From positions 1-64,000 of the forward strand of contig JAFRRR010000058.1 of the NCBI GenBank assembly GCA_017428035.1: a DNA stretch of 64,000 bases. Direction: 5' to 3'. Below the pieces are notes generated by a model, which was given only the letters and a program-made list of their open reading frames with translations, did not search any database and was not told where the DNA came from. A program made the translations under genes and the position numbers. Shown here piece after piece: positions 16,501 to 23,922 of the stretch (positions are counted from its first letter, which is position 1; every line of letters starts with the position of its first letter). This stretch comes from Bacteroidales bacterium (GTDB lineage Bacteria > Bacteroidota > Bacteroidia > Bacteroidales > UBA932).

Positions 16501-18411
16501 GGTGCGGACCTCTGCAGTCTTGTTTTCAGAAACTGCAACGTTCACAATGCCGTCGGCGATGTCGCCCACTCTGAGCCAATCTACATTGGAAGAAGCCACA
16601 ACGCTCTCTTCGTTGCCGGAAGTCACGAAGGTAACCTTTGCAAGGCCTCCCCACTTGTCGAACAGGAATGAGCGGACGGGAACTTCAAAGTAGAACTGCT
16701 CGGGACGCTGGGTAACAGTGATGGTAGCGCTCTCGCGCTGGCTGTTTTCAGCACCTGTCTGGATAGTGATGACTGCTACGCGTACCTGGCCGGTCTTGTT
16801 CTCGGCAACATTTACGTTAAGCATATAGTCACCGGTGCCCTCGGTCTTGTCGATGGTCAACCAGTCGCTGTCGCTGCTTGCAGTCCAGCTGTTGTTGGTA
16901 AGAATGCTTGCTACAAAGTTCTGAGCAATAGCATAGAGATTCTTCTCTGCGGGAGATACAACCAGAGTTGAGTAAGCAGCACCCTGACGGATGATGGTGG
17001 TCTTGGAGATAATCTCACCCTTCTCAGAGTCGGTGGTAACTGTTACGACAGCTACGCGAGGAACAGCGGTTTCGTTCTTTTCAACGGTGATGACGAGGTT
17101 CTGGCCGTCAGCCACTACGTTGCACCAAGACTCACTGCTGCGAACTGAAACAGGAGTATTACTATAAATAGGTATACGGAAGGTTTCACCTACCCACTCT
17201 ACTGCATACTCGTCTGCGAGTACATCCAGAATATTGATGGTGGGAGCCTGAGCCACGCGTACCTGACGGATGATAGGATCACCGGCCTGGCCGTGGGTGA
17301 TGAAGGAGATGACGCCTTCGCGTGCGATTGCAGTGGTATTCTCTGCTACGTTAATGGTAGCAACACCGTCTGCAACACTTGCAACTGTCATCCACTTGGA
17401 ACTTGAAGAAGCGGTAACGGTTACGTTGCTGCCCTCGAGAACGTAAGGGATCTCGATGGTCTGCTCTTCAAGGCTCAGAGGATAGTCAGTTACGGGAACA
17501 TCCAGATAGAAATCAACAGCTGCCTGACGTACAACAACCTGGCGGGTAACGCGGTTCTCGTTTTCAGGGCCGGTGGTGAAGGTGATGACTGCAATACGCT
17601 CGCGACCGGTGTCGTTTGCAGTTGCAGTAACGGTGATGAGATTGTCGTTGGAGCCCTCTGTCTCGCTGAGAGTGAGCCAATCGCTGTCTACAGAAGCTGT
17701 CCAGGTACCCTTTGTTGTAACATTCAGGGTGAACTGACCTGCTTCTGCGGTGAGTGTCTGGCTCTCGGGAGATACAACCAGAGCAGCGTTGCTAGCAGAC
17801 TGGGATACCTCAATCTGGTGAACTTCAGTCTTGCCGTCAGCCTCGGTGAGGACAGTGATGGTAGCCACGCGGTCAGCGCCGGTGTTATTCTCTTCTACAG
17901 TAATCTTGAATGCGCCGTTGCCGTCGCCGCTGTCAGGGTCAACTGTGCACCAGTCAGCAGAAGAAGCAACCTCCCAAGGACCGTTGCAAGCAATGCTCAT
18001 AAGATATTCGCCTGCATACTTGGTGAAGGAAACTTTGTCTTTGCCAAGTACAAGTTGTGTACCCTCAGAAGTCTGGCGAACCAGGACTGTGGTGGATACA
18101 ATACCATCGTTGGAGGTGATGGTGATCTTACCCGAACGTTCGTTGGGTGTAGTGTTGGCTGCTACAAAGAACTCGAAAGTACCCTTGTGATTGCCAAAGC
18201 CGTTGTCAACGGTGATCCACTCTACATCACTGGACGCGGTCCACTGCAGATTGGACTCAATAACAACGGTGCCTTTTCCCGTCTCGGGGCCGACAAGCAC
18301 GACTTCGTGGTCGGCTTTCAGGAACGGAATCTCCTCCTCGTAGCAACCTGTGGTGAGGAATGCTGCGAGAACGAAGCAAAGAACCGAAAGGTTTCTCAAA
18401 AGTTTTTTCAT
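10591..18411 (-). CDS. Giant lipoprotein of about 27 tandem BACON domains
   Basis: 2606 residues. The signal peptide ends in the lipobox TTGC (Cys23), so it is lipid-anchored and probably surface-exposed. The rest is about 27 Ig-like BACON domains of about 95 residues, each with a central W-[IL] strand, an EN.T...R...ITV strand and a closing VxQ. BACON domains are often linked to carbohydrate or mucin binding, but no catalytic or other module is present. Domains 3-14 form four copies of a three-domain unit and domains 15-20 three copies of a two-domain unit. Domains 21-27 are more divergent and more AT-rich. It is the last gene of a three-gene operon, 12 bp after the OmpA/TPR gene. A long filament-like adhesin or stalk is a plausible role, not shown. 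Confidence 0.9.
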   Translation of the reverse strand: MKKLLRNLSVLCFVLAAFLTTGCYEEEIPFLKADHEVVLVGPETGKGTVVIESNLQWTASSDVEWITVDNGFGNHKGTFEFFVAANTTPNERSGKITITSNDGIVSTTVLVRQTSEGTQLVLGKDKVSFTKYAGEYLMSIACNGPWEVASSADWCTVDPDSGDGNGAFKITVEENNTGADRVATITVLTEADGKTEVHQIEVSQSASNAALVVSPESQTLTAEAGQFTLNVTTKGTWTASVDSDWLTLSETEGSNDNLITVTATANDTGRERIAVITFTTGPENENRVTRQVVVRQAAVDFYLDVPVTDYPLSLEEQTIEIPYVLEGSNVTVTASSSSKWMTVASVADGVATINVAENTTAIAREGVISFITHGQAGDPIIRQVRVAQAPTINILDVLADEYAVEWVGETFRIPIYSNTPVSVRSSESWCNVVADGQNLVITVEKNETAVPRVAVVTVTTDSEKGEIISKTTIIRQGAAYSTLVVSPAEKNLYAIAQNFVASILTNNSWTASSDSDWLTIDKTEGTGDYMLNVNVAENKTGQVRVAVITIQTGAENSQRESATITVTQRPEQFYFEVPVRSFLFDKWGGLAKVTFVTSGNEESVVASSNVDWLRVGDIADGIVNVAVSENKTAEVRTGIVTITCTPVFGDPIAIPVTFTQSPTVNILDVFVDVIDVMARGDEVALPYYANTPVSVSSSEDWVHAEVAVDEDSYQAECCSYSDPQKIIKIEVDPNRTGEARVAFVTIATVNEAGEKITKVITIRQAALYAALSVTPKEVVIPATETEFAMTINTTGTWWATNSSDWLTNPVDGGVSTEAAGFGDAVINWTAAENTTGYDRRAQITVATGPENNEREEQVVNVIQLARDTYIEIPIAAYAVTKEEQTLEVGYFAAGDFTDMQVNCSEDWIKYTGGDATTLEFDIEENTTAEPRTAIVTVTLQLKAGEPISDTFIVTQAPTINILDVYVDYYEASPKGEVVVFPFYGNTEVSTSVSSMVGGWCSVIPGTPNQDVDPQEIAIDVKKNESAEARTAYVTLTTVTDKGEKLTHIITIHQNPLNAMLSVSPEKVVIPAHDASFWTQVITTGTWTADWSATWISPDEAYGEGDYSIKWTADDNETGLQRETTLVVWTGEENETRVEKRVQVIQLATDTYLEIPMDNFVLSKDQQTFHVAMFAAGDITNADYDYNADWLTVYEFDIESNLLGVKVQENTTAEPRTAIVTVTIERAGGVPCTESFTVTQAGTYNVLDGLSDRVVADAAGEKFTLPVITNVETLSAVVSEEGWITVQPVTVEDGYGVVDFEVAANATGKDRHASITVITTSNKGETLAKKIMVYQPAAGTYFAILSGENVLVNKVENDITVTAYASVNADKVTMIPNAAWITVKTAPAATDQIVEAEFTVAENTTGVRRQGEIIVTFFDEKGDTVQKTIVVNQAATDGGELEALVDFITVAAAGETVVLTFETEDALTATPSATWITAADIDNTTDPQTLTITAAENTTGLDRTAYISVSNGSESKIITVFQPAKDTHFALLSPDIIYIDSNEQDVNITAYGSTVDDKDDMTFRSDASWLTGKPKTINGQNVSRPFTAAENTAEEARAASILVTFVDEAGKTHTATVQIVQAGAKDDSILEALVDEVIMDPAGETLKIGFIAKDELSSALSSSAWLKATINADKSFVKLVAEPNTTGRDRKAYVTVKNSKKTALITVDQPAGATEFTILTPSKAISSAKQNVVLRAYCSEEFELADVKVSSDAEWLTLGTKEFGSDTRVVRVPAEAAANTTGDARTAVVTVTLIDKAGKTHQGEATVLQSPSDNILDVYVSTMVVPYLEIEDRLPIYDNATSVIARSSNASWLYASIITNENGTRDVKIKIAENETGEPRTGVVTVTAKFEDGTQAEKVITVFQAAKGDEGTPAPAAENYLFLAVDDVTLPAEASEETVNVFTNATNYTVEADAAATWLTATKGSVKLAAEANTGAERTAVVTVTATFADGEVKTETLNVKQLAPGAVPVTHYLNAPKDVVIDNDHVGGLLVTLNTDALKDELSVVVPTEASSWLQVSPYNDAVLLVDPTENTAIQSREAIVTVTATYTDGQTLSADIKVFQTPAPEKYLYAQESLYYNKLGTDGVAESVPVFTNVSNWTPSVTYTDGADWLTVDKADDATLSVKCDENNSGADREATITLSNGTLTRTISVKQGVETEVPNFLEQGPIILSASADETKLYKQYLYTNAASVDVEVPAEAQDWLYARMSADGLKLEVSLKEPYYSTSLLLTNNLTLTGHFADGSTIVEKAQVIRIPDPVHYLSPTREVVLKADMPSGGYRMAVATDCPKNKLTYEFVSSDSDWLEVETLYSENTGWSLLYKAQNNTGVERNARVRVTATYNDGSAAITKEIDVRQLAMPEPTPTPGFIECNLGVVEEDSPAVTVNVPFSTDAVSYTVDNNVDWISISNTTDVVGNSASFDVSLEQNDSEKSRIGVVTVTATFSDSSVKKYYLPVIQHAAARYLVVLTEHYDLDFNGTGTLYVPYIAKPNLRASDLQITINAPTGYSDNVWLETGSPLITSHSLVFKITRQNYSTSNTRTGTITIKWTDPEDSTHTSTYVVTVVQPRA
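12695..14400 (-). repeat. Three copies of a two-domain BACON super-repeat (D-E)x3
   Basis: D domains begin with TYFAIL, THFALL or TEFTIL. E domains begin with LEALVD (twice) or NILDVYV. The D-E pair recurs three times with a period near 189 residues. Confidence 0.7.
14400..17787 (-). repeat. Four copies of a three-domain BACON super-repeat (A-B-C)x4
   Basis: Domain types can be told by their starts: A begins LxVSP (with GxENxxR near its end), B begins YLDVP/YIEIP, C begins NILDV. The order A-B-C occurs four times with a period near 282 residues (about 850 bp), indicating block duplication after the three types had diverged. Confidence 0.8.
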
Positions 18412-18423
18412 AGATATTATTGA

Positions 18424-19977
18424 TTAGTTGTTGTTTTGGCTTTTTCTGGCAATGGCAAGAGCCCTGTTGCGATACTCGCTCTCCGGAAGGAGAATGAGGA
18501 TGGACTCGGCTTCTGCATATTTACCTGCACCGATCTTGGTAAGAGCGGTGTTGTAGTCTGCGTAGCCGCTGAGCAGGCGGTCTGCCTTTGCATATTCTTC
18601 ATTCATCAGGCACAGGATACCAAGGTTGTAGTCAGCCTCGGGGATCTTGCCTTCGATGTTCTCGTAAATAGCCTTGGCCATTTCGTAGTTGCCGTTCATA
18701 AAGTATACGAGAGCGCGGTTTGCGTTCACATACTGATTTGCATCCTTGAAAGGAATCTTGTCGGCAACCTCGGCAGCTTCTGCCCACTCCTCTGCGTCAG
18801 CGTGAGCGAGCATCTCTGCGTTGAGGTCAAACACCTCTTCGTTGGGCTTCTCTACCAGAGTGTGCACGGTGGTGCACTCGTCCAGGTCGCATACGTAGTT
18901 GTACACCAGACCGCGGCCGTCGGTAAGAACGGGGCAGAGGTCGATGTGGGCGCTGCGGCACTTAGGGAAGTAGTTGGCGAAGATGGTCTTGTACTCAGAA
19001 GGATACTTGCTCTTGATCTGGCGCTCGAGAGCGTCGGAATCTTCGCGGCCATTTTCAATCATATTGATGATTTCGGCAGCGTGAGGAAGGCCGCTGGAAG
19101 CCAGGCACTCGCTCACTACATCCCAGTTCTCTACGTTGCTTACGAAGTTGCAGTTGTCGTAGGGGATGCCGATGCTGTCGAAGTAATCTTTCACAGCCTG
19201 CTGACGTTTCTCGGCAAGTTTAGTATTGTAGTCATAAGGAGCCTCGGGAGAGTCGCTGATGATCACGTCCATTGTGTAGGAAGGAACGTTGCTATTGAAC
19301 ACGATGTTCTTGTAGTTCTGAACGAAGTCGTTCTCGTAGAACTCGGGCTCGATGACTGCGCTGTTAACCTTGAAGGGGATGTGGGTGGTCAGGCAGAGGT
19401 TCTCGTCCTCGCAGCGCTTGGTCATATAGAAGAAGTGCATAATGGGAGAGCGCTCTACCATACCGGGGATGCTGTAGATGCCGCAATATACGGGAACGGT
19501 CTCCAGAAGGAGGTCGTTGGTATATGCATTGCCGATTACATCGACAACCAGGCAACCGCCGTCCATCCAGTCTTCGAAGTTGCTGTGAAGGGTATAAGTG
19601 TATTCAGTTGCGCCGCCTTTATTGTAGCGGATGCGCTTGCAGATACCGTCGGATTTGTGCGGCTCGTACTTGGTCATACGCTGGTTGAAGACGTCGTGGT
19701 TGCGGCTCTCCATTACAACGGGAGTGAGGGCGATGTTGGTGTCACCCTTTGCGCTGCGGATGTAGGGGCGGAACTGAACGCCTGTGTGGCGGCTGAGATA
19801 CTCCGCAGGGAGAGTGTAGGTGATGTCCATATCCACGGTGCCGTGGTCGTTGGAAACGCCTACCTGATTGAGAGTAACCTCTGCGGGACGGTATTCAGTA
19901 AGTTTCTGAAGATTAATACAAGCATCGCAAAAGATTATTGCGAAGATCAGTGTCAATACAATTTGGAACTTTTTCAT
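18424..19977 (-). CDS. Outer-membrane-type lipoprotein with OmpA-like and TPR-like regions
   Basis: 517 residues. The signal peptide ends in a lipobox-like CDAC near residue 20. The N-terminal half (to about 190) is a beta-rich domain of unknown family. Residues 230-370 look like an OmpA-type domain: DYNTKLAEKRQQAVKDYFDS, then CNFVSNVENWD. The C-terminal 130 residues are TPR-like helices (MLAHADAEEWAEAAEVADKI, YVNANRALVYFMNGNYEMAK). Comparable DUF3868/OmpA-plus-TPR proteins occur beside DUF3575 barrels in fimbria-like loci. It lies 15 bp after the DUF3575 gene and 12 bp before the giant BACON gene, so the three are probably cotranscribed and may build one envelope structure. Confidence 0.75.
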   Translation of the reverse strand: MKKFQIVLTLIFAIIFCDACINLQKLTEYRPAEVTLNQVGVSNDHGTVDMDITYTLPAEYLSRHTGVQFRPYIRSAKGDTNIALTPVVMESRNHDVFNQRMTKYEPHKSDGICKRIRYNKGGATEYTYTLHSNFEDWMDGGCLVVDVIGNAYTNDLLLETVPVYCGIYSIPGMVERSPIMHFFYMTKRCEDENLCLTTHIPFKVNSAVIEPEFYENDFVQNYKNIVFNSNVPSYTMDVIISDSPEAPYDYNTKLAEKRQQAVKDYFDSIGIPYDNCNFVSNVENWDVVSECLASSGLPHAAEIINMIENGREDSDALERQIKSKYPSEYKTIFANYFPKCRSAHIDLCPVLTDGRGLVYNYVCDLDECTTVHTLVEKPNEEVFDLNAEMLAHADAEEWAEAAEVADKIPFKDANQYVNANRALVYFMNGNYEMAKAIYENIEGKIPEADYNLGILCLMNEEYAKADRLLSGYADYNTALTKIGAGKYAEAESILILLPESEYRNRALAIARKSQNNN

Positions 19978-19992
19978 AATCTTGCGCTTGTT

Positions 19993-20622
19993 TTAGAAGA
20001 GGAAGTAAGTGAATTTCAGACCAATACGGGTCAAGCCGATGTTCTGGCGGTTGAGGCCGTCACCAATCATAATGCCGTTGCGGACAAGCTTGGTGCCTTC
20101 GTTCATCCAAACGCGGAACTCGTCGCTGACCTGGGAGTCGCCGTAAGACTCATCCTTAGGGTCGTAGCAAATGACCTTGGAGTCATTGAGGTAAGTGTAA
20201 CCGAAACCTACGAAACCTTCCAGATTCCAGCTCTTGCTGAGCATCCAGGAGTATCCGTAAGAGAGGCCTGCACCGTAAAGATTACCCCTGTAGGCATACT
20301 GCCTGAGACCAAAATCGTGGTATTCGCCATAGTGGCCTTCAATACCGATGTAATGGCCTGCAAACCTATACCGGGGATAAATTCTCAGCTCGGGCTGAAC
20401 AGCCCAGAAGTTGGTCTTCTTTTCTCCGAAGTTGAAGGGATTGATAGCCCCGTCAACAGTCAGAGCCAGATGCCTGCTGAGACCGATGTCCAGGCCGAGG
20501 TTCGGCGTAGCCGCAGCCCAACCAAGAACGTTGGTGCCTACACCCAACCACTGAGCGTTGGATGTCAGCGGAGCCAGCATCAGGAGAGCGGAGAGAAAAA
20601 CGGTAAGTTTGAGCTTTTTCAT
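19993..20622 (-). CDS. DUF3575-type outer-membrane beta-barrel protein
   Basis: 209 residues with a Sec signal peptide (MKKLKLTVFLSALLMLAPL ... NAQW). The mature part alternates aromatic and polar residues (VQPELRIYPRYRF, YGAGLSYGYSWMLS, GFVGFGYTYL) and ends in FTYFLF, as outer-membrane barrels do. DUF3575 proteins accompany OmpA/TPR and fimbrillin-type genes in Bacteroidota. It is the first gene of the operon, with a clear promoter about 115 bp upstream. Confidence 0.8.
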   Translation of the reverse strand: MKKLKLTVFLSALLMLAPLTSNAQWLGVGTNVLGWAAATPNLGLDIGLSRHLALTVDGAINPFNFGEKKTNFWAVQPELRIYPRYRFAGHYIGIEGHYGEYHDFGLRQYAYRGNLYGAGLSYGYSWMLSKSWNLEGFVGFGYTYLNDSKVICYDPKDESYGDSQVSDEFRVWMNEGTKLVRNGIMIGDGLNRQNIGLTRIGLKFTYFLF

Positions 20623-20736
20623 TTTTCTAATACTCGTTTAGTTGTTAATAATTAAGTACTTGATTATATGATATTTACAAATTCCTTTAAATATTATCTA
20701 CGCGCGCACAAACGCATAATGCGCATATAAAGTGTT

Positions 20737-20767
20737 CAAAGATAATAATTTTTTGACAATTAACAAA
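20737..20767 (-). promoter_or_regulatory. Promoter of the DUF3575-OmpA/TPR-BACON operon
   Basis: On the minus strand TTTG (20767-20764), a 19-bp spacer and TATCTTTG (20744-20737) fit the Bacteroidota consensus. The resulting leader is about 110 nt long and AT-rich, with a palindromic GCGCATTATGCG stretch around 20712-20724. Confidence 0.7.
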
Positions 20768-20835
20768 TAATTAACACTTCCGAAACGCAATTTTGCTTTT
20801 CGAAATGTTTCGTTGTTTGTTTAAAAAGGAAACCT

Positions 20836-23800
20836 TTACTCGAAATAGAGAGGTGCGAACCAGGTGCTCCACTGCCCCCATTGGCCAGTGGCCACATATG
20901 CGTAGGACACATATTGCTGCTGGCTGAGCCTGATGTGGCCCTCACCGTCTCCGCTGACGCCCATATTGTGCATTCCGGGCTGGGTAAAACCTCTCATATC
21001 GCCTATGTAGCTGAAGCGAAGGCCGTCTTCAGAAACCCAGACGGCGATTTTTGAAGAAGAAGTCATACGGTTGTATGTGTGGAAGGCATAGAACAGTCCG
21101 TAATCTTCCAAATACTTGACATCGGCGCTGTCACAGCCGTAAAGGCTGCGCTTGTCCAAAGCCACTCCCCTGTCGGTCAGGTGGGCGGGCCAGTTTTCGG
21201 AAAGCGGAGCCGTCATAACCTTGGTCACTGTTACAGAATTTTCTGTCAGGGTATAGTAGAGATAAACCGTATTGTCCTTGACCACTATGCTGGGTTCGCC
21301 TATGCCCCAGTCGCCGGTGGCGCCGGTGAATTCGATCACTTTGGCGGGTTCGCCGCCCCAGCCGCTGCCGTTCCACTTGTACCAGGGGCCCACCGGCGTG
21401 CGGCTGCGCGCCAGATAGCAGTGATTGAAAGTGCCGTCGTACTTGCCCGGGGCGCTGGTGTAGCCAAGATAATACCAGCCTCCGAAATGGGCTGCGCCGG
21501 GGTCGCAAACGCTCCACTCATCTTCAAAACCTTCTGTGCCGAAAAGCACGTCGCGCTCGGCCGTCCAGCTGGCGCCGCCGTTTTCGCTGTGGAAATAAGC
21601 AAAGCGGTCTACGTTGGCATAATTGCCCGTAGCACGCCCGCGGGGGCGCATTTCAAAGTTGTATGCATTGGTGGAAGTGCCGTCCAGATAAGACACCGCG
21701 TCGGTGATGCTGGAAGATCCGGCGCCGGTGTAGTAATAGATTCCCACACCCTGCGTGGCATCGGTAGCCGTCCACAAATATTCGCCCGTTGGCATCATTG
21801 CCTGGCTGCTCTGATACACGCGATAGCGGTTGCCGGAAGCTGTGATATTGGTGAAGGATCTTGTGGCTATGGGCTGCGACGCCACGGTGGCGCTGTAGGA
21901 GCCCTTCCACTGGTAGAGCTTTATGGTGATGGCGTCGGAGTCAGAAGAAGTGCCGTACATCCTCATCTGGATGGAGGCAAACTTGTGCTGGATGTTGAAA
22001 TACTGGGCCAGAGTATGTCCGGCGGCGGACATCTGCCGTCTGGAACCTGTCTCCTGATATGCATACAGGCCGTAATACAGGTAATTACCGCCTTCTTTCG
22101 AAGTCCAGACATCCAGCGAGCCGTCGTCGTTGATGATTATCGACGGGCCGTAGCGGTAATGGTAGCCGGAACCGGGATAGTTATAGAGGTTTGCGCCGCC
22201 GTCGGTGCGGGGAATCGGGTATGACCTGCCCCTCTGGGTCACCGTGAGCATCTTGCTGCCGGCCTCCGCCGAATTGAAGAGCACGGTGCCGATGCGCACA
22301 TCGTAACTGTTGTTTTCCGTGACGGTAATCTCAAAGTCCCGGCGGCCAGGGCCGGGGGTACCGCTCACCGAAATCCACTCAGAAGATGAAGTGCAGGTGT
22401 AGTTTGTGTTTGCCAGGACCTTGACCACGTCGGTGCCGTATGAGTTGGTAAAGATCATATTCTCCTTTGAGATAGAGAGATAGTAACTCATCGCCTCCTG
22501 CTCTACCGTGAGCACCTGAGGTTCAACTCCCGCTCCGGAGAATGTCACGGTGGCCGTGCGCGGCTCTGCCACGGTATTCTCTTCTACAGCCACAACGTAC
22601 ATATCCTCTGTAGAAGACGGCAGCTTGGTGATGCTGACCCAGCTGTCAGAAATTTCGTAGGAATAATCTACGTTTGAATACACAACAATGGCTTGGTCGT
22701 TGGCCTCAAAGTCAAAAATCAGTTTATTTTCCGAGAGGCTCAGATACCGGTTGATTCCCGCCTGCAAAAAGGCGATTTGAGTGGAGTAATTGCCGGAGGT
22801 GATTGTGGCAGTGGCAGACCTGGGGTCACCGCTGTTTGCTTCCACATTGAAAGCAAGATTGTCTGTTCGCACCGCTTTGGTGCCAATATATTGAATCCAG
22901 GTTTCGCTGGTGGAAACTTCATAATCCACGTTGGTAATGAGGCCGGCGACCACCTCGCCGCCCGCTCTTGAGACGTTGTACGAGGTCTTCACAGGCACCA
23001 GTATGGGCTGCTCCGGCGGAACCGGCGGCTCGGGCGGATCGTCGGGATTGCTTGACTCATCTATCTCCAGAAGCATTTCCACCGCCACCATACGGCCTTT
23101 GCCGTCGCTGGCAAAGACTATCACCTTGTCCTGGGCGATAGGGGTCGGGGCAGTGACCACTATGGTGCCGGCAGTGGCCGACTGCGCCTTGACCTCAACG
23201 CTCCATCCTTCGCCGCAAAGGGCGGTAATCTGTGCGTTTCCGGCACCTTCTATTTCGTAAGTAACTGTAACGCTCCCACCTGCCCCGATGACTGTATCGT
23301 CGCCATTCAGGGATAGTGTAAGAGCTTGATACTTAGGAATTATAATCTGAGCGCCGCCGCTTATGGTAAAAACGACCTTAGCAGCATCTTCTGAAACGCT
23401 GGTGATAAGGCATTTATCTATTTGTCCAACAGGTTTAAAACTTTTACCTCCGTCTACAGAAACCTCCAAAGAGCCGCCGTTTGTCCTGAATTGCGGAACG
23501 GGGTTTTCGGGGATGATTTCCACCCGGTTTCCGTCTTCGCCGGTGAGCCATTCGCCACCCGACATCCAGTAATATTTGCCGCCGTCTTCGCCCACCTGGA
23601 CGGCCGAGTTCCGGTTGTATACGGTGACCTCTCCCGCCTCTTTAAACACCGCCTTGAAGCCAACAATCCTGCCGCTTTCTGCCAGCGGTTCAAAGCTCAC
23701 CAAGGCGTCCTGCCGCTGCACTGCTTCTATCAGTTTGCCAAGCGACTCGGCATCCCGGCCAAGATCCCTGCCCTGCTCTGCGAGGCTGTCAATCTGCTGT

Positions 23801-23898
23801 TTAAGCTGCTCCAGTGAGGCACTTGGGTCAGAGCAGGAGGCAACAACCATAGTTGCCGCGGCTAGCCCGATTGCCAGATATGAGAGCAGTTTTTTCAT
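20836..23898 (-). CDS. BACON lipoprotein with DUF4988-like N-terminus and beta-propeller glycosidase-like C-terminus
   Basis: 1020 residues from ATG 23898 (MKKLLSYLAIG; lipobox VASC). After the lipid anchor come a coiled-coil segment (LEQLKQQIDSLAEQGRDL), a DUF4988-like beta region (to about 170), an Ig-like domain, a Pro-rich linker (PDDPPEPPVPPEQP) and three BACON domains (about 310-570). The C-terminal 440 residues look like a five-bladed propeller of the GH43/GH32/sialidase kind: GPSIIINDDGSLDVW, FHSENGGASWTAERDV, GEPSIVVKDNTVYLYYTL. Catalytic acids were not assigned. It probably binds or cleaves a host or diet glycan at the cell surface. It lies 24 bp after its paralogue. Confidence 0.8.
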   Translation of the reverse strand: MKKLLSYLAIGLAAATMVVASCSDPSASLEQLKQQIDSLAEQGRDLGRDAESLGKLIEAVQRQDALVSFEPLAESGRIVGFKAVFKEAGEVTVYNRNSAVQVGEDGGKYYWMSGGEWLTGEDGNRVEIIPENPVPQFRTNGGSLEVSVDGGKSFKPVGQIDKCLITSVSEDAAKVVFTISGGAQIIIPKYQALTLSLNGDDTVIGAGGSVTVTYEIEGAGNAQITALCGEGWSVEVKAQSATAGTIVVTAPTPIAQDKVIVFASDGKGRMVAVEMLLEIDESSNPDDPPEPPVPPEQPILVPVKTSYNVSRAGGEVVAGLITNVDYEVSTSETWIQYIGTKAVRTDNLAFNVEANSGDPRSATATITSGNYSTQIAFLQAGINRYLSLSENKLIFDFEANDQAIVVYSNVDYSYEISDSWVSITKLPSSTEDMYVVAVEENTVAEPRTATVTFSGAGVEPQVLTVEQEAMSYYLSISKENMIFTNSYGTDVVKVLANTNYTCTSSSEWISVSGTPGPGRRDFEITVTENNSYDVRIGTVLFNSAEAGSKMLTVTQRGRSYPIPRTDGGANLYNYPGSGYHYRYGPSIIINDDGSLDVWTSKEGGNYLYYGLYAYQETGSRRQMSAAGHTLAQYFNIQHKFASIQMRMYGTSSDSDAITIKLYQWKGSYSATVASQPIATRSFTNITASGNRYRVYQSSQAMMPTGEYLWTATDATQGVGIYYYTGAGSSSITDAVSYLDGTSTNAYNFEMRPRGRATGNYANVDRFAYFHSENGGASWTAERDVLFGTEGFEDEWSVCDPGAAHFGGWYYLGYTSAPGKYDGTFNHCYLARSRTPVGPWYKWNGSGWGGEPAKVIEFTGATGDWGIGEPSIVVKDNTVYLYYTLTENSVTVTKVMTAPLSENWPAHLTDRGVALDKRSLYGCDSADVKYLEDYGLFYAFHTYNRMTSSSKIAVWVSEDGLRFSYIGDMRGFTQPGMHNMGVSGDGEGHIRLSQQQYVSYAYVATGQWGQWSTWFAPLYFE

Positions 23899-23922
23899 TA
23901 TTGAGCAGTGCAAAGAAAACAA

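Noticed and set aside
13831-16671. Long plus-strand frames of 436 and 491 codons
   Set aside because: Antisense to the giant BACON gene; their repetitive make-up only mirrors the BACON repeats.
18436-20655. A 739-codon open frame on the plus strand
   Set aside because: It lies fully antisense to the OmpA/TPR and DUF3575 genes, which have signal peptides and domain features; the plus frame is the third-position shadow of GC-biased coding.
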